Source: Augochlora pura (taxonomy: Eukaryota > Arthropoda > Insecta > Hymenoptera > Halictidae). Taken from it: a stretch of 64,000 bases of DNA. The notes under the pieces were generated by a model. It did not search any database. It saw only the letters and a program-made list of their open reading frames with translations, and had not been told where the DNA came from. The stretch is taken from NCBI RefSeq assembly GCF_028453695.1, contig NC_135772.1, forward strand, positions 19,339,412 through 19,403,411, written 5' to 3'. A program made the translations under genes and the position numbers. Below, piece by piece: positions 49,001-60,648 of the stretch. Within the stretch, counting starts at the first letter, position 1; each line of letters begins with the position of its first letter.

Positions 49001-51959
49001 CGTTTCAGACTAACACTGAAACTATCCTGCGCCATGAACTTCCTGATCTATCCCCACGACACGCAGGAGTGCAAGCTGCAAATGGAAAGCTGTGAGTTCT
49101 TAAAAATGTTAATTACAAATTCTCAAAACTCGTACTACTCTTCCATAACAATGGCTGTTGCACTTTCGCAGCTATATTTATTAGACAGAATTTTATTAAA
49201 TGCCCGGTGATTTATTTTTCAATTTAATTTAATTTTTGTAATTTAATTCTGTATAATGTACTCAATCGCTTCAAATTCTATAACTATAATTAAAAATAGG
49301 CCATCGTTCTTAATTGTACCTCAATTGGTTTTATAAACAAATTCATAGTCTTCGAGATTTTTTAAATTGACAATTATCTTCTTCGTCAATTGAAAATATG
49401 GTTCTGTTATAAATTAAAATTATAAGTTATACAACTCTAAAATAGACGTCTTTAAGGCATCTAGTGCTTATTGGGGAACATATACAGGGTGTCCTATAAA
49501 CGTCTCGCGATCTAAAAATGGCTGGATAGCTGAGATCGTTCGAGGTAACTTTTTCTCGTCGCGCTGTCAAACCCGAGTAAGACGGGGACCGTTTCCGTGC
49601 CGCTGGCTGCGATTGAATGGCAATCGAATCCCCTTCTGGTTCGAAAAGTCGATGACGTTGCCGCTCGCGCGAGCGTCCCTTGTTCCATCGTGGCACAGCC
49701 TAGAGTCGCGCGGGGGGTTGGGTCGGTTCCCGGACGAAACGATCTTTAGATTTCGCGCGGATGAATGCCGGCCGATTTGACAAGGACAAAATAACTCGGT
49801 CAACAGTGTCGCACACGACGGACGAGATGATCTTCCAATGGGATCCCGACGTGCCACTCGTCGTCGACGAGAACATCGAGCTGCCGCAGCTGCAACTGGT
49901 TAAGAATTACACGGCCGATTGCACGCAGGTCTATTCGACTGGTGAGTCACGGGAAAGGGTCGGCCCGGCGCGCTGGTCGCGATTCCTTTGTCCACCCCCT
50001 CTCGGTTAATTAATCCGATTTGCGAGTCCGCGGGCGGACTCCATTCGCGAGTCGTTTCGCGCGCGAACGATTTCCACGCGGTCCGGACGAGATATGTACC
50101 TCGCAACCCTACCTACCCCTTTTCCGGGCTTTGTTAACGACGACGCGTCGACCGCGGTGAATAGAAACTCTGCCGCGAACACCTGAACAGCCGAATTCAC
50201 GCGAGAGAACGGTCGGCGCCGTTGCTGATAATAATTCCGTCCCGCGACGATCTCTCCTCCGCGAATAGAAACGGCGTTTCCGTCGAACAATGGGTCTTTT
50301 TCTACGTTTTATTTGGCAGCCGGGAATCGGGGCTTCTGCTAATGTTGGCTTTTTCTAGGTAACTTCACCTGCCTCGAGGTAATCTTTGTGCTGAAACGCA
50401 GGCTCGGATACTATTTGTTTCACACCTACGTTCCCACTTGTCTGATCGTCATCATGTCGGTGAGTCGACTGCCAATTATTGCAGGGAATCGAGGCTGATA
50501 TACAGCAGATTTGATGCATTTGTGACTGAAGTGCAAAAGTAAAACATCAGTCTGTGATTGTATTATAAAAATATAAAGATACTGTTACGTTTTGACACTT
50601 TGGCCTCGGTGATTCTAATGTTAATCACTCTATAAAATTCCAAACGAGACATTTAACATTCTTAAATTCTTCCAACCTTCCTTTTAATATAAATTGCAAT
50701 CGATAGATTTAAATGCAAAAAGTCCAATTGCAAAAACCTAATTTTGGCTTGCGATATTATATTTCGCAATATTGTATTAAATAAGAAATTTTTCTAAAAA
50801 TTCCCCGAACGTTTTTACCTCTATTTTTCAATGATCTCTTATGAGAGATGACTCTAATTTGTGACGTTCTGCACAGTGGGTGTCCTTTTGGATAAAACCG
50901 GAGGCAGCGCCGGCGAGGGTGACCCTAGGCGTAACGTCTCTGCTGACCCTGTCGACGCAGCACGCGAAAAGTCAAGCGTCCCTGCCGCCGGTCTCGTACC
51001 TGAAGGCGGTGGACGCGTTCATGTCGGTCTGCACGATATTCGTGTTCATGGCACTGATGGAGTATTGCCTGGTGAACATTGTTCTCGGTGATTCGGACGC
51101 GCCGGCCGCGAAACCACCGCCACCGCCTGCGCCGCCTTCTTGCGGTGGCCCGGATTCGGCGAAACTCGATAAAATATTCGACATAGCCACCAAGGTAACG
51201 ATTCAAAAATGGGATGCGACGCTCTCTGTGTCTCGGAGACGGGGACGACAATTTTTAACAGCGCTATTATACTTTGAATGTTCCGACGATGTCCTCGGTG
51301 TTTAATTTCGATTTTTATTTTTATTAATTTAGCTTTGATTTTCAAGAGATTAATAAGGCATATTATTCTTCATTTACGTTACTTACAATTTTGCTCCGGG
51401 TAACAAGAATATAATAATACAATTGTCTAGAATTTAATCATTGCACGAGTTCCGTGACAACCCTTTTATTCAGCGATTTCTTAAGGGGTTGTCCACTTCA
51501 AGGTAGTATAAAATTACAGCGACTTGATGTGGACGACTCGCCATAACAATACGTTTACCTAACACTCGAATCTCCTAAGAAAACCGCCGAGCGCGTGAAT
51601 GGCGTCGAGACCGCGCACCTTCCGCCCAAGCGTCGAAGTCTCCGAGCCGCAGAGTCGCGTCCTGCCGCCTCGCGACTCAACGTATCCCTGTGCCGCAGGA
51701 GAACGCCGTGTTGCTGACCGGTCGATCGCAGAATTCGTCGGCGGGTCCGATCCCGGTCCCAATCCCCGGTCCGGCACGCGGTGCACCGCCAGGCCCGGCA
51801 AGAGGGGGCCCGCCGTCAGGGCCACCGCCTGGCCCGACACCCGCCCAAAAGGCGCGGATGCGGGCGCTGAACATCGACCGAGTGTCGCGGGTCTTCTTCC
51901 CATTCCTATTCGCTGTGCTAAACGTAACCTACTGGATAATGTTTGCCGAGTACATTTAA
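46098..51959 (+). CDS. Cys-loop ligand-gated chloride channel subunit, glycine-receptor-like (CG12344 type)
   Basis: Nine exons: 46098-46195, 48158-48302, 48540-48622, 48720-48863, 49009-49091, 49807-49941, 50359-50459, 50877-51194 and 51699-51959. They give 455 codons plus a stop, in phase throughout. A signal peptide (hydrophobic AILSSAVLLLLFMG, residues about 13-26) is followed by the ligand-binding domain with WLKNMWRPDSFF. The Cys-loop is at C164 to C178 (13 residues between), and a second cysteine pair of the glycine-receptor kind lies at C223/C234. M1 is about 246-264. M2 starts PARVTLGVTSLLTLSTQ (about 275-291); its PAR entrance is the anion-selectivity signature. M3 is about 309-332. 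A Pro/Gly-rich intracellular loop precedes M4 (about 433-452). The resemblance is to insect pHCl and CG12344 subunits. The ligand is not deducible from sequence. It should be a pentameric plasma-membrane chloride channel in neurons or epithelia. Confidence 0.93.
46196..48157 (+). other. Intron 1 of the chloride channel gene
   Basis: A 1.96-kb intron between the signal-peptide exon and the ligand-binding domain. It holds AT-rich sequence and a 32-base tandem repeat. The long minus-strand frame over 46890-47378 is only a translation of that repeat. Confidence 0.8.
46949..47108. repeat. Tandem repeat, 32-base unit, 5 copies
   Basis: Five units in exact 32-base register starting at 46949, 46981, 47013, 47045 and 47077. 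Each is of the type AAGAATAAAATGCAGAATAA followed by AATAACATAGCC. The last copy diverges most. Confidence 0.95.
49092..49806 (+). other. Intron 5 of the chloride channel gene, with probable repeat insertion
   Basis: 715 bases. The left part is AT-rich. From TACAGGGTGT at 49483 the sequence becomes GC- and CpG-rich with long chance ORFs, as if a short mobile element had been inserted. The other end of such an element could not be fixed. Confidence 0.5.
51195..51698 (+). other. Intron 8 of the chloride channel gene
   Basis: A 504-base intron within the M3-M4 loop region. No feature is supported in it. Confidence 0.8.
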
Positions 51960-54900
51960 AGGGGCGCCGGAAGCCGACGACTACCCCAAAAAACACGGCC
52001 TCTCTGTCACTCAACAAGCTCGAGGAAAAGAAGACGCGCCTCGTTTCGACGGATCTGTTCGATGGATTCGTCGCGGGGGATCGTCGCCCGTCGACGTCCG
52101 TGGACGCGGGGGCGGTCCGTCGTAAGGTTATTTATTAATAAGGTTGTTTTTCCAGACGGTCGTGACTAAATCGAACAGTGTGATACGGAAGATGGAAGAG
52201 GCACGGGGCACGCTTTCCGCCGGTAGATCGAAAAGTCTCTGGTACAATCGGATCGAGGATGATCGAGTGGATCGTTGACGAATGGGTTGTTGTAATTGCC
52301 GGTGCACCGAGCTTGCCGCGCGCACGGAACTGTAAATATTAATTGCCCGGGGGTGGGTTTCGTTGACTCTGAGAATAATTAATGTAACGTAATGCTTCGA
52401 GAAACGAGTATTATTTTTCGATGATTTCATCCGCTCGTCTTTGTAATTTTAATTCGTGGCATTTACTAGATCGTTAGGGTATTCTGTATTTAACAATCTC
52501 TTGATTAATAATCGACGAATTAAGCACGATGCGGCGCTAAGAGGTTGTACACCGTCGCTGAGAATATTGTTCCCAGCAATTTTATTTAAACTTTATCATT
52601 ATGTACTAGATCGTCATGATACGTAGAATTTAATACTTTGTTTAATTAATTTAATAGCCCGTTATGAAGAAAACGTAGGGGTAAATTATATAAAATATAT
52701 ATATATCATGTTTCATTGAACAGCAAGAAGCGTTTAAAAAAAAAAGGATTATTATAATAATCGTCGCGCAATTTAGTTGAAATTTTGCCTTGCAGTATCA
52801 ATTTGTACCAATATCTAAAATTTAATAATTTTTTAGGCGAAATTACTAATTACACGTTGCGTTTTATTTTGGGAAAAATGGTGTCGGAGATCACCGAATA
52901 TTATACTTTAATTGAAGATTTTCCAGCGAATCGTTGAAGCGGATTTTATTGAATCTGGAATTGTTGAATCGAGTCGATTTATAGGTCGACGAGAAGAAAC
53001 GATAATCTATCGAGCGTTCCTTGACTGTACCGCGATTTTCAATCTATCCCGCGCAACGAAGCGGCGTGGCATAGCGTTCGCCTAAGTCCGTTCCCAGCAA
53101 CACGATTTCTGCGAGAATTCAACCGTGAATTCACTTAAACGTGCGAAATAAATCGAGAGGAACGAGGAGATAATTATCGAGCGATCGCGAAGCGATTAAA
53201 CCGCGAATTCGTTCGATTCCTTTGTTCCCCAACGAATGGAGCCGAGTTGTTCAAAGAAAAAGAAGGATGGAGGAAGGGACACACGTTGCACCGAGCAATC
53301 GATTCAGCTTGATCGCACCCGAACGAGTAAATTAACTGTAATATGATCGTAACAGAAGCTTGTATCGTTAGCGAAGCATAAAACAAATCGAATTATCAGA
53401 AACATTTGCACGCATGGTTTGTTACCTCTAACGTGTAGGCGATCGAGAATCGTTTTTCTTTTTCTCTTCATATCGTTTATCGTTCGACGAGAATTCAATT
53501 TAAGCAATACCGGTTATAAGCGTTAAGTGTTAAACCGCCTGTCGAGAGTTATACGAACGTTACTATTAAAGGATAATTGATTTGGTTGTAATAACTGTAT
53601 ATTGAATTGTATATATATAATTTTTCTTTAAAACGAAGATTTATAACTAACTGCTAATTTCCGAAATAAACTATAGTTCGAATAAGCCGATCGAATTGTT
53701 TTCCTGTATCGAACGTACACCGGATGTAACACGGTCGAACAAAAGAGAAATATAAAGTTACTCGCTAATCGTACTTCCAATATCGTGATCGAACGACATT
53801 TATTACACGAGAATATTTTAAAATAAAATTAAAAACTATAATTGAAACGAAGAAATAATCGTATTACCGCGTGCATCGAGTTATTCATTAAGTTTGTTAC
53901 GTCACTCGAAGATTCTATCCTAGCGTTGATTGTTGATTAAAGGAGAACCGGTGCGTCGATGCACGATGAATCATGTAGAACATTATTAAATCGAACGAGA
54001 GTCGAAGTAATTAATTATTAGCGATGGGAGAGGATTGAATCGGCCGTTTCAATATTATTTCAATTGTTAAATGCATAATTAATTATTTCTTCGTATTCGT
54101 TCGATTTTTACCGTTTCCTTTTTTTATCGAATATTATCGATGCTGTTTTGTTACCCATCGTTAATAATTATTAAATGTCGAGCGGAGAGCGACATGTACG
54201 GATAATAGATCAAGTAGTCACATGTTTCATGTAGGTAGAAGGGTTATAGCAAAAACTCTGTGTACGAACAATGTGGCAAATTTCAGATCCTCGTTTCGTT
54301 TCCCCTACACTTCTTCGTCACCGAACATATTTCTTTGTGGAAATATTTTAGATCTTCTATATGATGTTATATTTAAATATTAAACGAGAATCATTGAAGT
54401 CTGTACGTGTTTTATGATTGTTCATGCAAATACCATCCCCTCAGGATTTTTAATTTTGTGTTAGTTTAATATTGTTGCAAATTCCATTTTTTCAATTTAA
54501 ATTTTTCTAAGTCAACAGACTACTTCGATTCCAGAAATTAAAGTAATCTTTCTTGCATTTCAGTTGCATTTTTAACAATTTAATATGTATACAAAATTAA
54601 AAATAGATTTATATTTAGGATGCTGTGCCTTCATTTTACAAATGAGGTTTCAATAATTGTTAATCTGACTTGCTCGTAATGGATAAAGTAGAAATTCAAT
54701 CGGAAATTGATTATTGTGGTGCCATCTTCCTATCCATTGTCAATTCTTGGTCTGCAGCAAACTGCTGTAGATGTCGCGACAAGTTTCATCTACGATAATA
54801 TGCAAGCAAATTAATAATTTTTAAAAAATGCGCTAGCTATCGTTAATTTATTTTAAAAACTCAGGACAGAAATGAAAAAGTCGTATGTGAATTTATTAAT

Positions 54901-55676
54901 GTATAAATTCAATATTTTATTGTTGACAGTAGTAATAATGCCATAACATGTTACACCTTATTACACGATGATTCCACAAGCTTGTAATAAAGAGTCCATA
55001 ATTGTCATACCAAATTTAAACGAATTTTAATGGAAATGTTATTTTCCCTACAAAATGTTAACAACAAAATGAAAATGATTTTGGCTGTGTTTATGGGTTA
55101 TACATAGATAGTAAAGCAGATACAAAAATATAATGCGGAAATATATGTTACGCAACCTAAAACAAACTTCCTTATTTTATCGATGATTTTTTTTAATTCC
55201 TTAAATTTTAATTTAATATAAATCTCATCGATTTTAATATGTACATATCTTTATCAAATTAAATCTAAATGTTCATATAAAAGTCTATGATATAAATTCC
55301 TGATTACTAGAATTATAAAACGCTCAAGACTTGATAGATCAATCTACTAAATTCGAAGCATGTATCATAATTTTTTCAATTTTATTACACCTATTTTATA
55401 ACAAAATTTCTTAAAAATACATTCATTTACTTACCGGTATCTGCTGCTTTAGAAATATAAATAAAATAAACGCAGAAATGTTCAATGATTAAAAATTAAC
55501 AAGTCATCTTATAAGGCCTTCGATTTTTTGGCAATTTCGTACTTCCCAGTATGCATTAGCGTTTTCAAATAGGATGTATACAAGTTCAGAGTCATAACCA
55601 CTTGTAGAGTTACGATTTGAGAAAAGTAGTTTTTATAAGATAGACGATACTTAAAATATAAGAAGATAATAAAACA
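51960..55676. other. Channel 3' UTR and intergenic DNA
   Basis: About 3.7 kb. The first few hundred bases after the stop are GC-rich and probably 3' UTR. The remainder is AT-rich without coding frames, RNA genes or clear repeats. Confidence 0.55.
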
Positions 55677-56542
55677 ATGCGTAATATCGAGATAAAAGCG
55701 AAAATCAGTGATCCAGAGATCACAATTGCTTTAACTAAGAAACTGACAGACTCCGAATGCAAGATCATAAAGCAGCATGACACATTTTTCAAAGTGGCAG
55801 AGGGTCGGCTAAAACTACGAGAATTTGAAGTAGGTTGATAATTATTTCTTTCGCTAAAATATAAAATTTTCTTTCATTCATAACTGTGCATATCATGTTT
55901 GTTTCATTTATAAGTGTGTACATTCATTTTATTTCATGCATCACTACAAACCATATTATAGTCAAAGGAGATGATGATAATAATTCAGTAATTATTCAAT
56001 GATGATTTAAAAGTTTCAGTCTCATGTATGTATCTCAATATAATCAAGTAATTGTTTGACGATATACAGGATGGATCAGGAGAATTATTATATTATAAAA
56101 GATCAAACACACTGGGCCCGAAGCTATGCGACTACAAGAAGACAAGTCTAAATCCTGAAGCTTGCACTGGAATTAAAAATATTTTAACTGAATCAAATGG
56201 TCGTTTAGGTGTTGTTAAAAAGATTAGGAAATTGTACATGGTTGGCCAGACTCGTGTGCATATTGATGATGTCGAAGGCTTAGGAAGTTTCATGGAACTG
56301 GAGGTACAAAGTAGCAAAATAATTTTAACCGCTGTTCTGTTAAATAAAATCATGCACACCAGCTGGTGTCAATGAAATTGCTGGACAATACTGTATTCTT
56401 ATAAATGTTTTAGGTTGTTTTGTCTGATGACAACACTATTGAGGAAGGACAAAAAATTGCTGAGGACTTAATGACCAAATTAAAGATAGAAAAGGAGGAT
56501 CTGATTGCAAATGCTTACATAGACTTGCTATTAAGTAAATAG
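55677..56542 (+). CDS. CYTH-domain protein (class IV adenylate cyclase / thiamine-triphosphatase fold)
   Basis: Three phase-0 exons: 55677-55829, 56070-56303 and 56414-56542. They give 171 codons plus a stop, a full single CYTH domain. It starts MRNIEIKAKI, so the N-terminal metal/triphosphate motif reads E5-x-K7-x-K9 rather than strict ExExK. From memory, that variant is normal in the RNIEIKAK subgroup shared by bacteria and some animals. Later motifs include GRLKLREFE (43-51), DGSGELLYYKR, RKLYMVGQTRVHIDDVEGLG, SFMELE and the C-terminal EDLIANAYIDLLLSK. CYTH enzymes form a triphosphate tunnel that hydrolyses or cyclises nucleotide or polyphosphate substrates. The substrate here cannot be named. 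An AATAAA follows at 56742. Confidence 0.88.
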
Positions 56543-58205
56543 ACTCTGTAACTACAGAAATATATATTTTATGTAATTACACCCACAACACTACTCTATG
56601 TGCTCAGCTTGTATTGAGACCTCAGTACTTTTTATGAATGACATAACTTGTTTTCACAAAGAAGATGAACTGGTACATTTATCATAATATCTTACACATA
56701 AAACGTTTTTAAATGTGGTATACAAAGTTATATATAGTTAAAATAAATTAGAATGAACTACTGAGCTCATTTGAACATTTCAGGATGGTATTTATGACAA
56801 TATTTTAAATTTAATGACTACATTTTTTAAATTGTATCAATTGAAACCATTGAAAATGTTATTTCCTCCTTCAACAGGAGTAAATTCGCTGTAATAAATT
56901 AATTCAATAAAAGATTCTATATTATGAATTGAGAGAAAAGAAAAAGGAAGAAAGCTACGTCAAAAAGGCAGCGGTACTCTATTATCATAACCGGGATACG
57001 TTATAGTGATAATACCGCCCACGCTTCTCTTCCTTCCTTTTCGTAGATCGTATTCGCTCGTTACATTTCGCGTGTGTACGATTAATTTTAACGCTGCACA
57101 TCGTTTTTAATGCCAGCGAACTCTGCCGCCTTCATTTGTGTTGATAAAAAGTCTATTTTAGGAACTGAATTTTTAATAATTATTCGAATATTATATCTGT
57201 GAAATCAATTTTTATTTAACTATGTCGTTTCTTGTAATCGCTGCTGAATTTTTTAAAAAAAGATCTCGACATGTTTAGGCTTTTAATATTTAATTCAACA
57301 AAAAATTTTCCAAGTTACAATGACTGGGTGAATTGTTATTGTAGAAAGGAGCTTCGATTACGGATAACGACCGAGAGGTACTGGTCAGTCTCAAACGCGT
57401 GACGAATCTGCTATAAACTATTCAGGAGAGACTACAGAAGAGTTTATAGGAGACTTGTGTAGACTGCTGAGTGCAGGGTAGAGGGAACCGATAGAAAGCG
57501 AGTACAAGTGTGCAACACGTGTGCCGAACGACCAGCTGGTTGCTTCAATGGACATCACACAGTGACGTTTCTGCTTTCCAAATTCCGGCTAGAGAATGTA
57601 CAATGATCTTTGAACAGTTCACATTGCACAAAAACCTGATTTTATAAAAAAATATTCCACAATTGTTTTCTGAAGATTATTCCTATTATAATGCGCAAGA
57701 TAAGTTAATAATTGATCTATGAATTTATCTTCTTTTAGCTTGGAGCACCTCTGGCGCGTATTCTATTGCTATGTATACGTGTGTGTGTGTGTGTATGTAA
57801 CGTTTAGTCACGCGAGCAAAACCTGCGACAGGTTTTACGGGGCGTAGGCCTCGCGCTTCTCATGTTGCGTGCCGGTTAATTCCGAGTCCTGCTTTGGAAC
57901 TACGTAGTTGTAGTGCTACTTAAATCAATAAAACACAAAGCTGGAACGTTTCATCTATGCCAGACGCATACAACATATTTAACGTTTGCTCAAAAATAAT
58001 ACATATCGCAGAAGCACTAACTTTTTAAAAAAGCAACATCGAGTCTAACTGTCGAGTTTGAAATTCCAAGTTATAATAAATTTATAGTTTTATAATTCCA
58101 CCCATAATTCAACGAATTATTTGGCGTAAAAAATTCTTCCAAAATTATTATTTAAAAGACACAATGCAGTCTTAAGAAGCTCACTAATCCCGTGTCTCTC
58201 TACAG
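56543..58205. other. CYTH 3' UTR and intergenic DNA
   Basis: A poly(A) signal AATAAA lies at 56742-56747. The rest is mixed composition with a GT dinucleotide repeat at about 57779-57793. A stretch at 57344-57415 keeps a frame of 23 codons open after an acceptor-like TTGTAG, but no splice partner could be found. Confidence 0.5.
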
Positions 58206-58368
58206 AAATGATTTCAATGGAGAAACCTCGGTCATCGTAACGCCAAAGAAAATGGTACAGCTGCCTGTACAGCCTCCGCCATGCGACAAGAAAAATAGGA
58301 AATCCCAGGCATCGTCAGGCCCGCAACAAGAAAGCGTCTCTCGCAAGAATGAAATTGCGAGCGGCTGA
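58206..58368 (+). CDS. Orphan terminal-exon-like ORF
   Basis: A strong acceptor with a pyrimidine-rich lead (CCCGTGTCTCTCTACAG, ending 58205) opens a frame needing two upstream bases. It encodes NDFNGETSVIVTPKKMVQLP followed by VQPPPCDKKNRKSQASSG and ends TGA at 58366-58368. It looks like a hydrophilic C-terminal exon, but no upstream plus-strand exon with a matching phase-2 donor could be assigned. It may be the last exon of an unseen gene, an alternative leader exon of the laminin gene, or chance. I do not recognise it. Confidence 0.3.
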
Positions 58369-58429
58369 TCGTCCGAAAAGCTTTACACGCCGGTCGCCCC
58401 CGCGTCGTTCCCCTACTCCCTGGTTCTCG

Positions 58430-58844
58430 GAGTGGAGCAATTACCTTTCCCCTCGGCCTGTATCAGCACCCTGACTCCGCCGTCAGAAGAAAGGAGAGCC
58501 TCATTCTACGTACGGCACTGGCCGTTTGCGGAGGTTCTCTTTAGCAGAGAAACACGGACGGTGCGAGAGGGACGCGTCAGCATCGCCAGGCGTCGAACGG
58601 CGTCGGTCTCGTTCCATTCCCGATCCGATTTCCAATCGTACAAGCGCCGTTGTCGTCCGCGGTCGCGGTGATCCGACCAGTGCCCGTGGATCGTCGTTCG
58701 ATCGATCGGTGCTTTTTCGCGTGCTGGATCGTCGTTTGCCCGTGATTTGGATCGCAAGCGCGGCCCACCGCGAACGGAACGTGCAACCACACGCACACAC
58801 ACAGCTATCGTTTCGGAGAGACACACGCATACTCTCCGCGTTAG
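58430..58844 (+). promoter_or_regulatory. Promoter region and putative untranslated exon of the laminin beta gene
   Basis: CpG-rich sequence ending in a good donor, GTTAG/GTAAGA at 58844/58845. The matching acceptor (CTTTCAG, ending 60584) opens the exon with the laminin start codon. The transcription start was not located, so the left boundary is nominal. ORFs on both strands in this stretch overlap each other and look like chance. Confidence 0.35.
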
Positions 58845-60584
58845 GTAAGAGTAAACTCTGCTCTCGCGGCACGAATCATTGCTATGCTCGTTTTGCATGC
58901 TAGTGTCGGATGCACCGAGCCCGCGATGCATCCCGGCCGGATGCGGCCGGCGAAAAGTGCGCTCTCGCCGCGTTCCGCGATGCCATCGATCTCTGCTTGG
59001 CTCGTGTGCACCTCGAGGATGTATCGTCGAATGTATCTAGCATTTATTGCAAGATCTGTGCGATCTTTTTTCGAAAGGGGTTTTATTGTATAGAGGAGAA
59101 CAATTGTTCGGGGGTGTCTTTTGTTGGAGTTCGGTGATTCGAGTACAATGAGACATTGTGCGTGCTTACAAATGTTCTCGTGTGCGATCTCTTGATATTT
59201 CTGTGACATTCGATCGTGGAATAACGTAATATCGTTGCGTGAAATTTTTTAAGAATAATAGATTATAATAAGAAATTATTTTTAAGGGAGGATCTAGCTA
59301 AGGGTGATTTTTAATTTGAAGCCATTGTTATGGATGCTGAGAAGTTTGTGTAGAATTACTGACTCAATCGTATGGAAAGTAGATTGTTGTAACAATTTTT
59401 TACAAGCATAGAAATGATTTTGAAAGAGGGTTGTAAAAATTATCTGACAATTGATATTTATTTATTAAAGCAATGTAATTGTATATTGAGAACGTGTGTA
59501 TGCTTGGCAAATTGATTTTAATGTGACAGAGTCAGGGGGTGGTTCGGAAAGCAAGATTAAACGAAACGATAATTGATAATTAATCTTTATTATTCTTTAA
59601 AAATTTTAGCGAATTAGAAATCACGTATACATATACCCTCGAATTATCGACTCAATTAAAAACGCATAAAATCCGCAATCTAACGATAAACATTATTAAC
59701 GTTACCAACGCTGCTCCAAAATTAATTTAATTTACATTTTCACCAATTCAAACTCGATTTAGAAAATTATTTATTAATTTTGCGAGCGTATTTTATCAAG
59801 GCTTCTGAATCACTTTTTAATGAACCAGATCTCTGTAAAAAGGATCTCGATAATATCTCAGCTCTCTTTTAGATAGATGCTTTCACAGTAGAACGATTTT
59901 TACATTCTATGTGGTACAATCGTATTGACAAGTCGGTCGTTAAACTGCAAACGATAAACATTAGATAACAGTTAGGTGCGGCACATTCTCCGCTACTAGA
60001 ATAGAGAAATAGTCTCGAGGAAGCCCACAGAATAGAACAAACACCATTTCAAGAATCTATCGTAAACTTACCGTAATAACCAGTCAAATATATTTGCTTC
60101 TGACGAGGTCTTCTATTGTTTCTGGCAATAAATTACAAAGTAATAGCGTTTAGGGTGCGAACCATGGCATCCGTAGAAATAATTGTAAATTAGGGAGCAT
60201 TTAGGAGGGCCAATAAAATGGGACAATGGCCATTGGTCGGTATTGTGAATCATCGCCTTCCGAAAACAATTGTGAATCGTAGATCTCGCGTATGTTCGTG
60301 ACAATCCTTCGGTATTAACGCAAGTTAACTAACAATGTTGCGAAACCTCGAGACGTTTTAGGATTAGCTGGATGATTCATGGAACATCGATGATAATAAG
60401 CGTGTTGAGACGAATGTATACTGCCATTCATTCTAGTTTAAATCTGGTGCTACCAATTTTTACCAATTATACTGCGTGCTCGTTATAGCTTATAATGTAT
60501 GTAGAAATGTATTTCAAATTTTCAGCTTGGAATATTTAAGACTACGACGACGTTTAACAAAGTTTTCTATCTCTTCGCTTTCAG
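58845..60584 (+). other. Probable leader intron of the laminin beta gene
   Basis: 1.7 kb, mostly AT-rich, with no supported gene or repeat. Confidence 0.4.
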
Positions 60585-60623
60585 ATGGAACATCACGCCC
60601 ATGGCTTAGCTTCCGTCCGATAA
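60585..60623 (+). promoter_or_regulatory. Upstream ORF in the laminin leader
   Basis: The leader exon starts at 60585 with an ATG. It opens a 12-codon frame (MEHHAHGLASVR) that stops at 60621-60623, 25 bases before the laminin start codon. If the splice at 60584 is right, ribosomes meet this start first. Confidence 0.4.
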
Positions 60624-60648
60624 TTTGAAACGAGGGGAGGAGAGTAAA

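Noticed and set aside
51559..52017. Overlapping ORFs on both strands around the last channel exon
   Set aside because: They are alternative frames of the GC-rich M3-M4 loop and M4 exon, which is in frame with the rest of the channel.
57344..57415. Possible coding exon after TTGTAG
   Set aside because: A 23-codon open frame ending in TAA with no matching splice partner; too short to support.
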